Part shown: positions 1-8,504 of the stretch, in pieces | Layout: every line of letters starts with the position of its first letter | Position numbering within the stretch: the first letter of the stretch is position 1 | DNA from: Calothrix sp. NIES-4105 | GTDB lineage: Bacteria; Cyanobacteriota; Cyanobacteriia; Cyanobacteriales; Nostocaceae | Assembly (NCBI RefSeq): GCF_002368415.1 | Contig: NZ_AP018292.1 | Coordinates: forward strand, 62,001-126,000 | Direction: 5' to 3' | Length of the DNA stretch: 64,000 bases | The notes under the pieces: model-generated | Databases searched by the model: none | What the model was told of the DNA's origin: nothing | What the model saw: only the letters and a program-made list of their open reading frames with translations | Program-made: the position numbers and the translations under genes

Positions 1-450
1 GTAGAGGAAGCTGGTGGAAAAGTCCCTTCCGGGCGCCTTGTAAAAGATATAGTGGAGCGCATCATGGAAAGAACGAAAATAGAGAATCCTTATTCAGTGG
101 GTGAAGTCTGTCAAATCATACCCAAGGATAATCCTGACTTAAGAGGTAAAGCTGGATGTTGGTGTCTAGTCAAAGAAATACATGAATTTAGTTGCACTGT
201 AGCTGCTTGGGATTCCGAATACACACTTAGAATTGACCACCTCAAATCTCTTAATTATTTAGATTCGGGATGCGACTTTATGGCTTCATTACATAAACGT
301 ATTAGCTCCATACGCTCTCATGGAGATTTAGAAGAAGCTGCGATTAACTCTTTAAGACAATTGGGAGGAATCGGGCGTCACTATTTAACCAAGTTAGAAG
401 AAACATTTCTAACTGATATGGAACATATGTACAACACTATCGATAAATAA
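1..450 (+). CDS. C-terminal part of a plasmid-type cyanobacterial protein (cut by window edge)
   Basis: The frame is open from the first base, so the gene begins outside the window; a GTG at 52 is probably internal. The visible 149 residues start with a basic helical stretch (GRLVKDIVERIMERTK) followed by a small beta-rich segment (VGEVCQIIPKDN...LRIDHLK) that looks like an SH3/KOW-type fold, then a helical C-terminus. From memory this resembles C-termini of conserved proteins on Nostoc-type plasmids, possibly with a DNA-binding N-terminus, but I cannot name the family. The Rep-like and dnaB genes downstream fit a plasmid-maintenance context. A GGCGCC lies in the coding region at 32-37. Confidence 0.6.
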   Translation, partial: VEEAGGKVPSGRLVKDIVERIMERTKIENPYSVGEVCQIIPKDNPDLRGKAGCWCLVKEIHEFSCTVAAWDSEYTLRIDHLKSLNYLDSGCDFMASLHKRISSIRSHGDLEEAAINSLRQLGGIGRHYLTKLEETFLTDMEHMYNTIDK

Positions 451-552
451 ATACCATTTACAATTCGCAATTACTCCGGAGGAGTCACTACATGAACGCA
501 ATTTACGCGCGGATAACTTCGTTAACGCAATTTATAAACAATATGCTGAAAA

Positions 553-581
553 CCCCACCCATTCATGGCGGGGATGAAAGC
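553..581. repeat. IS200/IS605-type end hairpin
   Basis: CCCC (553-556) and GGGG (570-573) form a hairpin followed directly by ATGAAAGC. The same GGGGATGAAAGC string occurs near 23816-23827, beside the decayed tnpA/tnpB element. It probably marks the end of an IS200/IS605-type element that has lost its other parts here. Confidence 0.4.
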
Positions 582-594
582 TTTGAGAATGGCT

Positions 595-753
595 TTAGCC
601 ATCAATCATACTATGATTTCTAATCATTTGCTCAAGATATTCACTTGCACTGATACTGTTTCGTGTTGCCAATTCTTGTACTTTATGCCATGCAGTATCG
701 GTAAGCATTACGCCACGCTTTTTCTTAGGCTCGTCGTATAAAACTGCGACAAT
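595..753 (-). pseudogene. Remnant of a small ribbon-helix-helix protein
   Basis: The minus strand reads VAVLYDEPKKKRGVML then TDTAWHKVQELATRN and SASEYLEQMIRNH, ending at a stop at 595-597. This matches small antitoxin-like or IS-associated proteins of cyanobacteria, with a beta strand followed by two helices. There is no ATG, GTG or TTG at the expected N-terminus and an in-frame stop lies a few codons upstream (769-771), so the start is lost. The adjacent IS605-type hairpin at 553-581 suggests it belonged to a transposon-linked locus. Confidence 0.5.
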
Positions 754-862
754 GAATGAATTTTGAATTTAAGCTTTATGGAGTGGCGCCTCAAAAAATA
801 TGCTCAAGTCATTTCAAACTTGAGCAGCAAAAAACTATGTAAAAAATCTTGTTACACGCATT

Positions 863-2041
863 ATGACGCAAAATCCTAGCTTTCTTCAACTGGAATTATA
901 CCCAACTCAATCGAATCCGGCGCCAGTTAATCAAACATCCGACCGTTCGGTGAAACAGAAAAAGTATGTACATCCACATGTAATTATTCCGAGTTCAGAT
1001 ATGGAGTGGGCATTCCAGCAAAGAATACCAGTCTTAAAATTGTGGGGAGATGCTTGGAGGAGTGACCCATACGGTAGTCGTTGGGTACGATTAGAAACAA
1101 CTCTCGGCAAAGAAAACTTCAGAAAAGCTAAAAAAGATTTAATCGACGCTGGACTATTCCAATTTGAATGTCGAATCGAATCATCCGGCGCCGAACATAA
1201 ATATTGTTGGTGGGTTAAAAACCTACATGGATGTAGAACTGATTACTGGAAAAAGGCTCAGAAAAATAATGATTTAAATAACATAACCCTAGACTTCCAG
1301 ACCTTAGAGCAATCTGAATTCGGGTCAGAAAGTAACTTAGATAACATCGTATCAGACTTCCATACTGAAGAAGCTTTGATAAAAGGTGATGGAACGTTAT
1401 CAGCAGAATTCCAAGCTAGCGACACAACAGTAGAGTTAAAAATTGAAAATTCAGACAATATTGAATTGAATGTTGATTTATTATCCCAACAACCGTCTTC
1501 TGCTGATGTTGATATAGATAAAACATCGAATTTAGATAATTTACCATCAACTAATTGTGATGAGATCAAGGTATTTCAAGTAAATCCTGGGGCTGGCGCC
1601 AACATAACTAGGAATGGCGTCCTGTTTACTGTGGTTGGTAATGACAATACCACCTCGCGTGTTGCTTTTACCAACTATTTGGATGTAAACGCTTTGATAA
1701 CAGGGGTTTCAAGAGTTCTCAAGAACGTTTCAGAAACAGCTTATAAACATTTCAGCAACTCTCTCAATATCCAAGGGCGCCAGGGATTTATTAATTTCTG
1801 CGTAGATAAAATACAATCGCTCAAAAAGGTAAATTTTGAGGTAAGAACATGGGATGCATGGATTGCAAGACATTACGAGCAGTATATGAACGAATGGGGA
1901 ATTCTTTCATCAAAACGGGTGGAAGAACCAAAACGTACTTCCTTAGACGAATTCAATTCTTGGCGGTCTGAGTTGTTGGAAAAAGAGAAGCGCGCAAAAG
2001 AACAAAGAATGCTTCGTAGAGAACAATTACAAACAGCATAG
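863..2041 (+). CDS. Putative plasmid replication protein with N-terminal winged-helix-like domain
   Basis: 392 residues. Residues about 35-125 (VLKLWGDAWRSDPYGSRW, then LETTLGKENFRKAKKDLIDA) look like a helix-turn-helix region; the middle is acidic and low in complexity; the C-terminus is basic with a predicted helix. It ends 15 bases before dnaB on the same strand, so the two are probably co-transcribed. That pairing suggests a replication initiator or helicase-loading partner, but this is inference from position; I do not recognise a named family. The ATG at 863 follows a long AT-rich gap. Three or more GGCGCC sites fall inside it. Confidence 0.6.
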   Translation: MTQNPSFLQLELYPTQSNPAPVNQTSDRSVKQKKYVHPHVIIPSSDMEWAFQQRIPVLKLWGDAWRSDPYGSRWVRLETTLGKENFRKAKKDLIDAGLFQFECRIESSGAEHKYCWWVKNLHGCRTDYWKKAQKNNDLNNITLDFQTLEQSEFGSESNLDNIVSDFHTEEALIKGDGTLSAEFQASDTTVELKIENSDNIELNVDLLSQQPSSADVDIDKTSNLDNLPSTNCDEIKVFQVNPGAGANITRNGVLFTVVGNDNTTSRVAFTNYLDVNALITGVSRVLKNVSETAYKHFSNSLNIQGRQGFINFCVDKIQSLKKVNFEVRTWDAWIARHYEQYMNEWGILSSKRVEEPKRTSLDEFNSWRSELLEKEKRAKEQRMLRREQLQTA

Positions 2042-2056
2042 TCATCAGAGTTAAAA

Positions 2057-3397
2057 ATGGTAGAAAGAATACCTCCATCAGTAATTGATGTTGAAGAAAG
2101 CATATTGGGTGGTATAATGCTTGACCCAAGTGCAATTGGTAGAATTAGCGATACTTTAGTTGCAGATGCATTTTATATCAGTACGCATCAAATAATTTAC
2201 ACTTGTACTTTAAGACTGCATCAGCAAGGAAAACCAACTGATTTATTAAGCGTTACAAATTGGTTAGTCAGCAATGAATTACTTGAAAAAATTGGTGGTC
2301 GCAACAAATTAGCGATGTTACTTGAGTCAACTGTGTCAGCAGTAAACATTGATGCACTTGCTCAAATACTTATTGACAAATACACTCGCAGGCGCCTGAT
2401 TAGTGTTGGTAACTTTCTTGTAGAATTAGGTTATGAACAAGAAACTCCAATCGAATCAATTCTTGACCGTTCTGAGCAAAAACTGTATGAAGTGTCGAAT
2501 GCTCAATTTAGAAGAAATACTGAACATAATAGTGCAATAAGTACTACAGCCTATGAACAACTTTTAAATATCAAGCCAATATATCCAACGGGTTATAGAG
2601 ATTTGGATGATTTGATGGTTGGATTTGAACCAGGTACACTAACTATTCTTGGTGGTAGATCATCAATGGGCAAATCGTTCATATCTTGTAATCTTGCTTA
2701 CATGATGATGAAAAAGAATAATTTACCTGTTGTGATATTTTCCCTTGAGATGTCAAAGTTACAGCTTGAGTACAGGTTTTGGAGTCTCATTAGTATAACG
2801 CAAGATAAAGAGTCAAGTATTTTACCAGTAAACACAGGACGTATTCAAAGACATCGTTCTAAAGAAGACCCATTGGATGAGTACGAACTGCAAAATATGA
2901 AGAATGTTTCAAATATTGCTTCACAATTACCGTTGTATATAAACGACAGTAGAGACATGTCTTTATCAAGAATTGCCTCAGAATGTCGTCAAATCATTGC
3001 CAATGCTGGTTCAATAGGGTTGGTAATAGTTGATTATGTACAAATGATGGCAGAAGATAGTGGTGGTAATCGTAGTTACGAACTTGGTGATGTAGCGCGC
3101 GGTTTGTATAAGATAGCAGGTGAATTAGACTTTCCGATACTGGCTTTATCTCAAATATCCAGAAGCGTTGAGGCAAGACCTGACAAGCGTCCTTTGATGA
3201 GTGACTTATCACAATCTGGTATTTTAGAAACGGTTGCAGATAATATTCTCCTTGCTTACCGCGACGAATATTATAATCCCGATAGTACAGAACGTGGGCG
3301 CCTGGAATTAAGATTGGCAAAAGCACGACATGGGGAAATTGGTACTGTCAAATTCCTCTTTGATACTTTTTATGGTGTTTTAAAGGATTTGACTTGA
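2057..3397 (+). CDS. dnaB: Replicative DNA helicase DnaB
   Basis: 446 residues, the usual length for DnaB without an intein. The N-terminal DnaB domain has the typical opening (PPSVIDVEESILGGIM). The RecA-like C-terminal domain has a Walker A near residues 199-207 (GGRSSMGKS), the IFSLEMSKLQLEYR region, Walker B-type GLVIVDYVQMM, and the SQISRSVEARPDKRP and LSQSGILE motifs. DnaB forms the hexameric ring that unwinds DNA at replication forks and recruits primase. A second, divergent DnaB beside a Rep-like gene is typical of large plasmids or phage-like elements. It appears intact. Confidence 0.93.
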   Translation: MVERIPPSVIDVEESILGGIMLDPSAIGRISDTLVADAFYISTHQIIYTCTLRLHQQGKPTDLLSVTNWLVSNELLEKIGGRNKLAMLLESTVSAVNIDALAQILIDKYTRRRLISVGNFLVELGYEQETPIESILDRSEQKLYEVSNAQFRRNTEHNSAISTTAYEQLLNIKPIYPTGYRDLDDLMVGFEPGTLTILGGRSSMGKSFISCNLAYMMMKKNNLPVVIFSLEMSKLQLEYRFWSLISITQDKESSILPVNTGRIQRHRSKEDPLDEYELQNMKNVSNIASQLPLYINDSRDMSLSRIASECRQIIANAGSIGLVIVDYVQMMAEDSGGNRSYELGDVARGLYKIAGELDFPILALSQISRSVEARPDKRPLMSDLSQSGILETVADNILLAYRDEYYNPDSTERGRLELRLAKARHGEIGTVKFLFDTFYGVLKDLT

Positions 3398-3536
3398 AAT
3401 GTTGGCGCCGATAGTTAGTTTCCTTTGCTTTTAGTTACAAGTGTAATTTTTTCAAAAAACGGAATAGTAATATCCCTGGCCGTGTTCAAAGTGTGAAAAG
3501 GGTAGTAAATTATAGTTGTTGTACAGGTATTAAGTA

Positions 3537-3743
3537 ATGAGTGATGAGTTAAGCGCGCGGCAAGAATTTCTAAATTTTTTTGAGTACGTTTTAAAAGACC
3601 AGGCATTGCTCGATAAATTTATGACAGTACTTGATAACGAAGAAGAGATGATTTATTTAGCTGCAGAGTATGGGTTTCCTTTAGAACGCGCGGCGATTAA
3701 ACCAGGTATCGCACGAGTACTGGAGATATTAAAACAAGAGTAG
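3537..3743 (+). CDS. Nif11-like small protein
   Basis: 68 residues starting ATG at 3537. The pattern FLNFFEYVLKDQALLDKF, then EEEMIYLAAEYGFPLERAA, matches the Nif11 domain: a helix with acidic and leucine residues, then an 'LA..YGF' turn and a second helix. Nif11 proteins are common in cyanobacteria; some are leader regions of ribosomal natural-product precursors, others stand alone with unknown roles. This one has no Cys-rich core after the leader-like part, so it is probably a stand-alone Nif11 protein. Two GCGCGC motifs lie inside. Confidence 0.55.
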   Translation: MSDELSARQEFLNFFEYVLKDQALLDKFMTVLDNEEEMIYLAAEYGFPLERAAIKPGIARVLEILKQE

Positions 3744-3903
3744 TGGCGCCACTCACTTCTCAAACATTAAAACCTTTTTGTTCGATGTAAACTTCTAGAT
3801 ATTGATGCTAACTCCAGTGAGGAACTTCGTTTGTTTCAGCACTACTAGCACCAATATGAACAAAATGCAAGATTTAAGGCAGAGTAAGATAGTGAAGTAA
3901 AAG

Positions 3904-4089
3904 CTAACTCAGTACAATTTCTTCAAAGCTGACTGTAAAACCATTCCCTTGAGGAGAAGCGCACATCAACCCGACTTGTAATGTTTCAGCTTTTGTTAGA
4001 TACGCCATACGCAGCATTGTGTAGTCTTTGCCATCCAACGAGTAGTAAACTTCTATCGCTTCTGCATGACGTTTTAGCCTTAAGTACTT
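3904..4089 (-). pseudogene. C-terminal fragment of a DUF1349 (lectin-like) protein
   Basis: The minus strand encodes YLRLKRHAEAIEVYYSLDGK and then LQVGLMCASPQGNGFTVSFE, the typical C-terminal half of DUF1349 proteins, a concanavalin-like beta-sandwich. A normal protein is about 200 residues and only some 60 family-like residues remain. The reading frame upstream to 4152 is AT-rich and unlike the family, so the N-terminal two thirds are lost. Confidence 0.6.
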
Positions 4090-4365
4090 AAAAATTTTAT
4101 TTTTGAAAGTTTTAGAATTTATTAAAAGTGTGAGTTGGCAGCTTACCAACAAATTTTCTATTTAATACCGATGCTCTAAAATTAATGCAACTAATTCTTA
4201 TCTAGCTAAATAAAATCATCTTATTAGATTAGTTGTTTTATACTGCATACAAGTGTTCTTAGGGTCATGGCGCCTTGGGGTGCGGAATGTGGGATAAAAA
4301 ACTTTATTTTTGATTTAAAACAGATGCAGGAAGCAATATTCCAAAATTAATGATGTTTGGGATTG

Positions 4366-4446
4366 GAGGCGCCTCTACTACCAAGCGCCCAGTTGAGTTT
4401 ATTTCCAGATAATAAATTTCGCACGCGGCGCCAAAAAAAGAAGGCA
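4366..4446 (+). pseudogene. N-terminal fragment related to the GIY-YIG protein at 8505
   Basis: The frame reads E-APLLPSAQLSLFPDNKFRT-RRQKKK, clearly related to APLLPPGAQLTLFPDRKFRA in the intact gene at 8505-9173. The fragment is bordered by GGCGCC at its left (4369-4374), contains another at 4427-4432, and then runs into an interspersed repeat at 4443. It is one part of a composite pseudogene region. Confidence 0.65.
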
Positions 4447-4500
4447 TCGATGGCAAGCTTCGCCGTGCCGAGACTGATTGTGCCAGTTGCGTAAGTCCTG
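4443..4500 (+). repeat. Interspersed repeat A, copy 1
   Basis: About 58 bases from GGCATCGAT through CGAGACTGATTG and CCAGTTGCGTAAG to CCTG, nearly identical to 5184-5242. It joins a GIY-YIG gene fragment on its left to an AcrVA2-like gene fragment on its right. Function unknown. Confidence 0.7.
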
Positions 4501-4709
4501 AAGTTAATGAACCAGTATTTGTAGGTGCCGTTTCCGGGGAATGCAAAAGAAATGTGGTGCTGCATAAACAACGCGCGCATATTTGGAAACAACAGTATAG
4601 TAAGGAGTTACAGTCTTGGCGGCACGTCTGGATTAAGGAGACAACGATACATAGGGATAAGTACGAGCAGGCGCCGCAACAATACCGAATTTATGAAGTC
4701 ATTGAATAA
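4500..4709 (+). pseudogene. C-terminal fragment of an AcrVA2-like protein
   Basis: The frame from 4500 to the TAA at 4707 gives EVNEPVFVGAVSGECKRN, then LHKQRAHIWKQQYSKELQSW and ending YRIYEVIE. It aligns end to end with the C-terminal 69 residues of the intact protein at 12290-13615. The upstream part of the gene is missing and replaced by repeat A. It has no start of its own and is probably not functional. Confidence 0.75.
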
Positions 4710-4710
4710 A

Positions 4711-4746
4711 AAATACGCCCTTTTACGAGCGTAGTAGTACTAATGT
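4711..4746 (+). repeat. Repeat B, copy 1 (hairpin, then AGTAGTACTAATGT)
   Basis: Shared with 16147-16182: AAATACGCCC, a short loop, GCGYAG and AGTAGTACTAATGT. The ACGCCC...G-GCGT halves can pair. A second shared block follows each copy: the stretch between two GGTGCC at 4844-4873 corresponds to the one between two GGCGCC at 16347-16377. Confidence 0.6.
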
Positions 4747-5317
4747 GATTTCAAGCCTATCACCTTAGAGTACATTTGCTTTATTTATTATTTAAATAAA
4801 TAAAATTTGTCTACTAGGGAAAAGTTAATGGAGCATACTAATGGGTGCCTGTGATTGTTATGGTGCAGGTGCCATATGTAGATACGATTATTGTTGTTTA
4901 TGACACTTATAACCAAAAATCTATATTTACAAATTGTAAAATTTAGGTTTTAAGCCGTTTTCAGCATTAATATGTGCCGTCAGGTCGATGGTCTAGCTTC
5001 GTTAAACCAAAATCGATTCCGGTGCCTTTATATTAAGTAAGTTGGCGCCGGAAAGCGCTACTATATTTTGTTTTGTAAAGAAGCTCAAACCCAGGCTAAA
5101 TTATGCTTTTATTAAAAGTTTACATTCTGTTACATAGTTAGTTTTATTTTTACTCACCTACTTATACAAATCGTGCCACTTCAGGCATCGATAGCATGGC
5201 TTCGCAGCGCCGAGACTGATTGTACCAGTTGCGTAAGCCCTGTTATAATCTTGTAATAGCACTAATTGGGACGGATAAATATAAAAAGATTTATAAGGGA
5301 ATTGGAGGTCAAATTGT
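4747..5317. other. Intergenic, no gene seen
   Basis: AT-rich spacer without a convincing gene. It holds the GGTGCC-bounded block 4844-4873 shared with 16347-16377, a GGCGCC at 5044-5049 and the second copy of repeat A (5184-5242). Short ORFs here are low-complexity or antisense. Confidence 0.6.
5184..5242 (+). repeat. Interspersed repeat A, copy 2
   Basis: Matches 4443-4500 over its length with a few substitutions and a short indel in the GGCAAGCTTCGC part. It sits about 75 bases upstream of the membrane-protein gene at 5318. Confidence 0.7.
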
Positions 5318-5749
5318 TTGGAGAAAGATAAGACATACGAGATATTACTCAAGTTGCTGGAAATAGAACAAAACAGGATTAACAGTCTTGATTCAACTGA
5401 ATTTACAATAAAAGGCTTGTCTGTAACTTTATTCTCTGCCTTCGTTGGTTTTGCATTTGATAAAAAAAGCCTAGTTCTTCTATATGTAGGAGTTGTAGCT
5501 GTTATATTTTCTTCAATTATAGATTTTATTTATAGAAAAGTTCAGTTATCGCATGTTGAAAAAGCCTCAAATATTTATAAATACTTGAAAAAAGAGTATT
5601 TGGAAAAAGTAGAATCATCAAATAATTTAAAGATTGCTAGTGAATATAAAAGTAATTTAATCAATGACTATTCACCTTTATTTATGCTATATTTTCCCAT
5701 GTTAGCTGTGTTGATTATGCTGACAAAATTTATTCCCTCTACTCGGTGA
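5318..5749 (+). CDS. Small membrane protein, three predicted TM helices
   Basis: 143 residues from a TTG start at 5318, chosen because GGAGG lies at 5304-5308 with a 9-base spacing. There is an N-terminal amphipathic helix, then two close hydrophobic helices (about residues 32-68, GLSVTLFSAFVGFAF and LLYVGVVAVIFSSIIDF), a charged cytosolic segment, and a C-terminal hydrophobic helix (PLFMLYFPMLAVLIML). The layout recalls small membrane effectors of the SLATT type, but no motif proves it. It lies convergent to the CHAT gene at 5889-7400. Family not recognised. Confidence 0.6.
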   Translation: MEKDKTYEILLKLLEIEQNRINSLDSTEFTIKGLSVTLFSAFVGFAFDKKSLVLLYVGVVAVIFSSIIDFIYRKVQLSHVEKASNIYKYLKKEYLEKVESSNNLKIASEYKSNLINDYSPLFMLYFPMLAVLIMLTKFIPSTR

Positions 5750-5888
5750 ATCTCTCATCGACTTTCTAGAAATTCGTAGTAGTTATGTTAGGTGTGGATA
5801 AGCATATATTAGTTAAAAATTGTTTGATAAAATAGTAACTACTTACTTTTCGCTCTTGCTTCCAGCAGTTACAAAACTCACTAAACAC

Positions 5889-7400
5889 CTAAATATTACA
5901 CCTCACAAGTCTCAAGGTGAGAAAAGAGACTGCACTTCCATACCACCCACACACACAACTCAACACCCAACCTAGCGGGAGGTGACCTGGAGGGGCTGAG
6001 ATATCAAAAATACCTTCATCGTACAAAATCACAGTTCCCTTCACTCTCCATCCAATAGCGTCGCCAAATTTTTCCCAAGCTTGTTGATAGTACTCACCAT
6101 CGGGTAAGCCACCAACACATAGGTAAATTTGTTTTTGAACGCTAAAACCAAAGTGTCCATCGCTGTATCTCACCCACAGCCGATCGATTGTACGAAGGTC
6201 TTTGCAGGGGAAATTGAGGAGATCGTCATGAACAAACCAGTCGCCCTCCTTTTTACCAACCGCCTGAATCATCATCCGATAAGTTTCTTGGTCTGCTTCT
6301 TTCCACTTTTGTGCTTTTAGGAAATCTCGGAGTTTGGTGTAGTCTACATTGCGAGCGCTACTTAGGTCATCGCTTGATGGAGGTTGTTGTCTTGACTCAG
6401 GAGTTTCAGCAGGAGCAGTTCTGTTTTGATTAGGACTAAAATCATTAACTTCTTTGCTGTGACTTACTGGGATGACTTCCTTTGCAAGCTGTGAACAAAG
6501 GATACCATTCTCCCATAAGGAGGGTACTGCATCTTGCAAAAGGTTTTCTAGTTCAATAGCAATTATACCTTCATCATAAGCTCTTTTAATAACAGCTTGA
6601 TTATTTACATTGTCATAACCCAACCCATCATAAAATCCTTGAGCAAAGACAATTGCTGCTCTATCTTGGATTGGCTGGTTCATACCAATAACATAATTAA
6701 CGTGTTTACCAATTGCCTCTGCTGATTTAGAAGAATAACAGGCATTCAGTAGTACACATTTCACACGTTCAGCGTGCAGCCTAAATAATGATACCAGTCC
6801 TCTAGGGGATACAGGTTTATTATTTCCGCCATCATCCTCCAAAAGCAAACTACCATCTTCCAAACCATGCCCACAGAAATGAACAATAGATGGTTGTTCT
6901 TCTGCAATAGCACGACGAATATCTTGAGGTCGCACAGCAGTTCTAATTTTTATTTCATATGAATCTCGTTTGACTGCACGTTTAATGGCATCTTCGATTT
7001 CACGAATCTCTTTATCCAAACGCAGCCCGTGAGGAATTGCTGTTAAAACTAATATTTTTTGTGGCTGATTAGTTTCTTTTGGGGGATTGTTAGTTAAGGG
7101 AACAGGTGATTTTCCTGGGTCAAGATTTAATAATTCTTGGGTAATAGCTTTTAGTTTTAGGTTTCCAGGGTTTTCTTTACACGCAGCATCAATTAATTGG
7201 TCAATCCATCCCTGAGATTCTGCTACTGCTATTAAGTTAAAAACAATAACTTTTAAATTACCTCCTCCAGCAACTACGTCTAAATTTTTCTCTAATCCAA
7301 ACGATAACATCTGCTTCAGGGATGATTTAGTCGGAAAAGCATCAATCAAAGCATCTTGTAGTTTTTTACGCTGCTGGCCAGATAAAGTCATATTTTTCAA
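5889..7400 (-). CDS. EAD1-CHAT protease-GUN4 fusion protein
   Basis: 503 residues in three domains. Residues 1-90 are an effector-associated domain 1 (EAD1; LSGQQRKKLQDALIDAFPTK, then SQGWIDQLIDAA). Residues about 114-300 are a caspase-like CHAT peptidase with catalytic His178 in HFCGHG and Cys221 in LLNACYSS. Residues about 350-503 are a GUN4 domain (DYTKLRDFLKAQKWKEAD, FGFSVQKQIY, SAPPGHLP and the typical end LRLVRCNI). CHAT proteases act in bacterial conflict and cell-death pathways; EAD1 pairs like with like to bring protease and partner together; GUN4 binds tetrapyrroles. I infer a protease gated by a tetrapyrrole or photosynthetic-stress cue. A second EAD1 protein is at 60350. Both catalytic residues are present. 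Confidence 0.88.
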   Translation of the reverse strand: MKNMTLSGQQRKKLQDALIDAFPTKSSLKQMLSFGLEKNLDVVAGGGNLKVIVFNLIAVAESQGWIDQLIDAACKENPGNLKLKAITQELLNLDPGKSPVPLTNNPPKETNQPQKILVLTAIPHGLRLDKEIREIEDAIKRAVKRDSYEIKIRTAVRPQDIRRAIAEEQPSIVHFCGHGLEDGSLLLEDDGGNNKPVSPRGLVSLFRLHAERVKCVLLNACYSSKSAEAIGKHVNYVIGMNQPIQDRAAIVFAQGFYDGLGYDNVNNQAVIKRAYDEGIIAIELENLLQDAVPSLWENGILCSQLAKEVIPVSHSKEVNDFSPNQNRTAPAETPESRQQPPSSDDLSSARNVDYTKLRDFLKAQKWKEADQETYRMMIQAVGKKEGDWFVHDDLLNFPCKDLRTIDRLWVRYSDGHFGFSVQKQIYLCVGGLPDGEYYQQAWEKFGDAIGWRVKGTVILYDEGIFDISAPPGHLPLGWVLSCVCGWYGSAVSFLTLRLVRCNI

Positions 7401-7487
7401 TAGAATTTATGCATAGAAGCTGTGGCAAGTTGGAAATTATTATTACTGGTTTCAAGCTATCGCTGGATTGCTCTCCTACAACACCGA

Positions 7488-7643
7488 TTACTTATTACTG
7501 TTTGCAAAGCTCTTATCAATCTCAGAATAGGAGCTTCGTTGATCCTTAACCATTGCTCGATTAGCCCTGTCACAATTCAAGCCGCGCAGGGCACAAGCCG
7601 CATGGAACCGCTTTTTCAGATTATCTGAAATACTGATGTGCAT
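7488..7643 (-). CDS. Small ribbon-helix-helix-like protein
   Basis: A 51-residue ORF on the minus strand from ATG at 7643 to TAA at 7488: MHISISDNLKKRFHAACALR, followed by GLNCDRANRAMVKDQRSS. The beta strand, 'LKKRFHAACALRGLN' helix and second helix are typical of CopG/ParG-type plasmid DNA-binding proteins. The second helix is less canonical than usual, so it could be a decaying copy. No strong ribosome-binding site is visible. It lies just upstream of the CHAT gene on the same strand and might regulate it; that is inference. Confidence 0.5.
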   Translation of the reverse strand: MHISISDNLKKRFHAACALRGLNCDRANRAMVKDQRSSYSEIDKSFANSNK

Positions 7644-7774
7644 AGGTGTTACAGTTTTATTGCTTTCCTCGCTAATTATATTTAAACATAGTTACAAAAG
7701 CACAAAATATGATTCCGGAATAATGTAAGCGAGGAGCGTTGTTGGCACCTGGAGCGCACTGAATGCTTATTATT

Positions 7775-7813
7775 AGGGTGTCTGACAAGGTACGTGCTGT
7801 CCAGAGACACCTT
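7775..7813. other. Imperfect hairpin
   Basis: AGGGTGTCT (7775-7783) pairs with AGACACCTT (7805-7813), extended inside by GACA/TGTC. It lies in the gene-poor stretch 7644-8338, has no T-run after it, and its role is unknown. Confidence 0.4.
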
Positions 7814-8338
7814 GTAAAGTTTTGTTATAGAATCCCTTATTAAGTTCCTACCTCTATTGATGCAATATCTACCGTAAACGTACAGACATAGCAAAAACCA
7901 ACCGAATCTCAATTCAAGTAATGCAGTTGTAATAAAAGTTTCAGCCATTTAAATAATGAGTATTTCAAAAGTAATACAAACTTTTTGCTATAAGTTTGGG
8001 TGTAAAAAAAGGTTAATATTTATGTATTGCTGAAATTTCAGGAAAAATAATCTTTTAATTATGTTTTAAGTAAAAACTTATACTTAAAGTTTCGATGTAT
8101 ATTTATTCTCTAAACTTCCATAATTATATACTGATGAAGTGATTGTAATCGGCGCCCGTCAAAAGTACACGGCACCGAACTATTGTATTTACGGCATCAA
8201 GTATTATAATACGCAAGTGGAGCTGAGAGTTAGAACGTTATTAAAACTAAACACTACTGCGGATAAATCCGCATTTTTGCCTTTGCGCCGATGCTTAAAA
8301 GCCAGGGGCGCGACCTCGCTTTATCTTGTTTACGTGTG
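7814..8338. other. Intergenic, no gene seen
   Basis: AT-rich spacer without supported coding. A possible 88-residue ORF on the minus strand (to 7948) has no family signal and no ribosome-binding site. One GGCGCC lies near 8151. Confidence 0.5.
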
Positions 8339-8407
8339 TTAGTTAACCGTCGGCACAAACCCACCATCGACTCGAATGTTAGCACCATTGATGTAGTCAA
8401 CAAGTAT
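8339..8407 (-). pseudogene. C-terminal fragment of a short-chain dehydrogenase (SDR)
   Basis: The minus strand reads VDYINGANIRVDGGFVPTVN then stop (8339-8341). 'YINGANIRVDGG' is the hallmark end of SDR-family NAD(P)-dependent oxidoreductases. Only about 22 residues remain of a protein normally near 250, and no other part of the gene is nearby. Confidence 0.7.
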
Positions 8408-8504
8408 GTGAACTAAGTATAGAAGGTTTTAAGAAGCGTAAGTATCAATGATGTTCTATATTTATATAAATCTTGTTGTAAAGTGAGGAATTAAGGGGTG
8501 TTCT

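Noticed and set aside
5158-5352. 64-residue minus-strand ORF overlapping the membrane protein start
   Set aside because: It consists mostly of the antisense of repeat A and has no coding signature.
7682-7948. 88-residue minus-strand ORF
   Set aside because: No recognisable domain or ribosome-binding site, and composition like the surrounding AT-rich spacer; it overlaps the end of a hairpin region.
8139-8342. 67-residue plus-strand ORF
   Set aside because: No domain, weak start, and it runs into the SDR fragment on the other strand.
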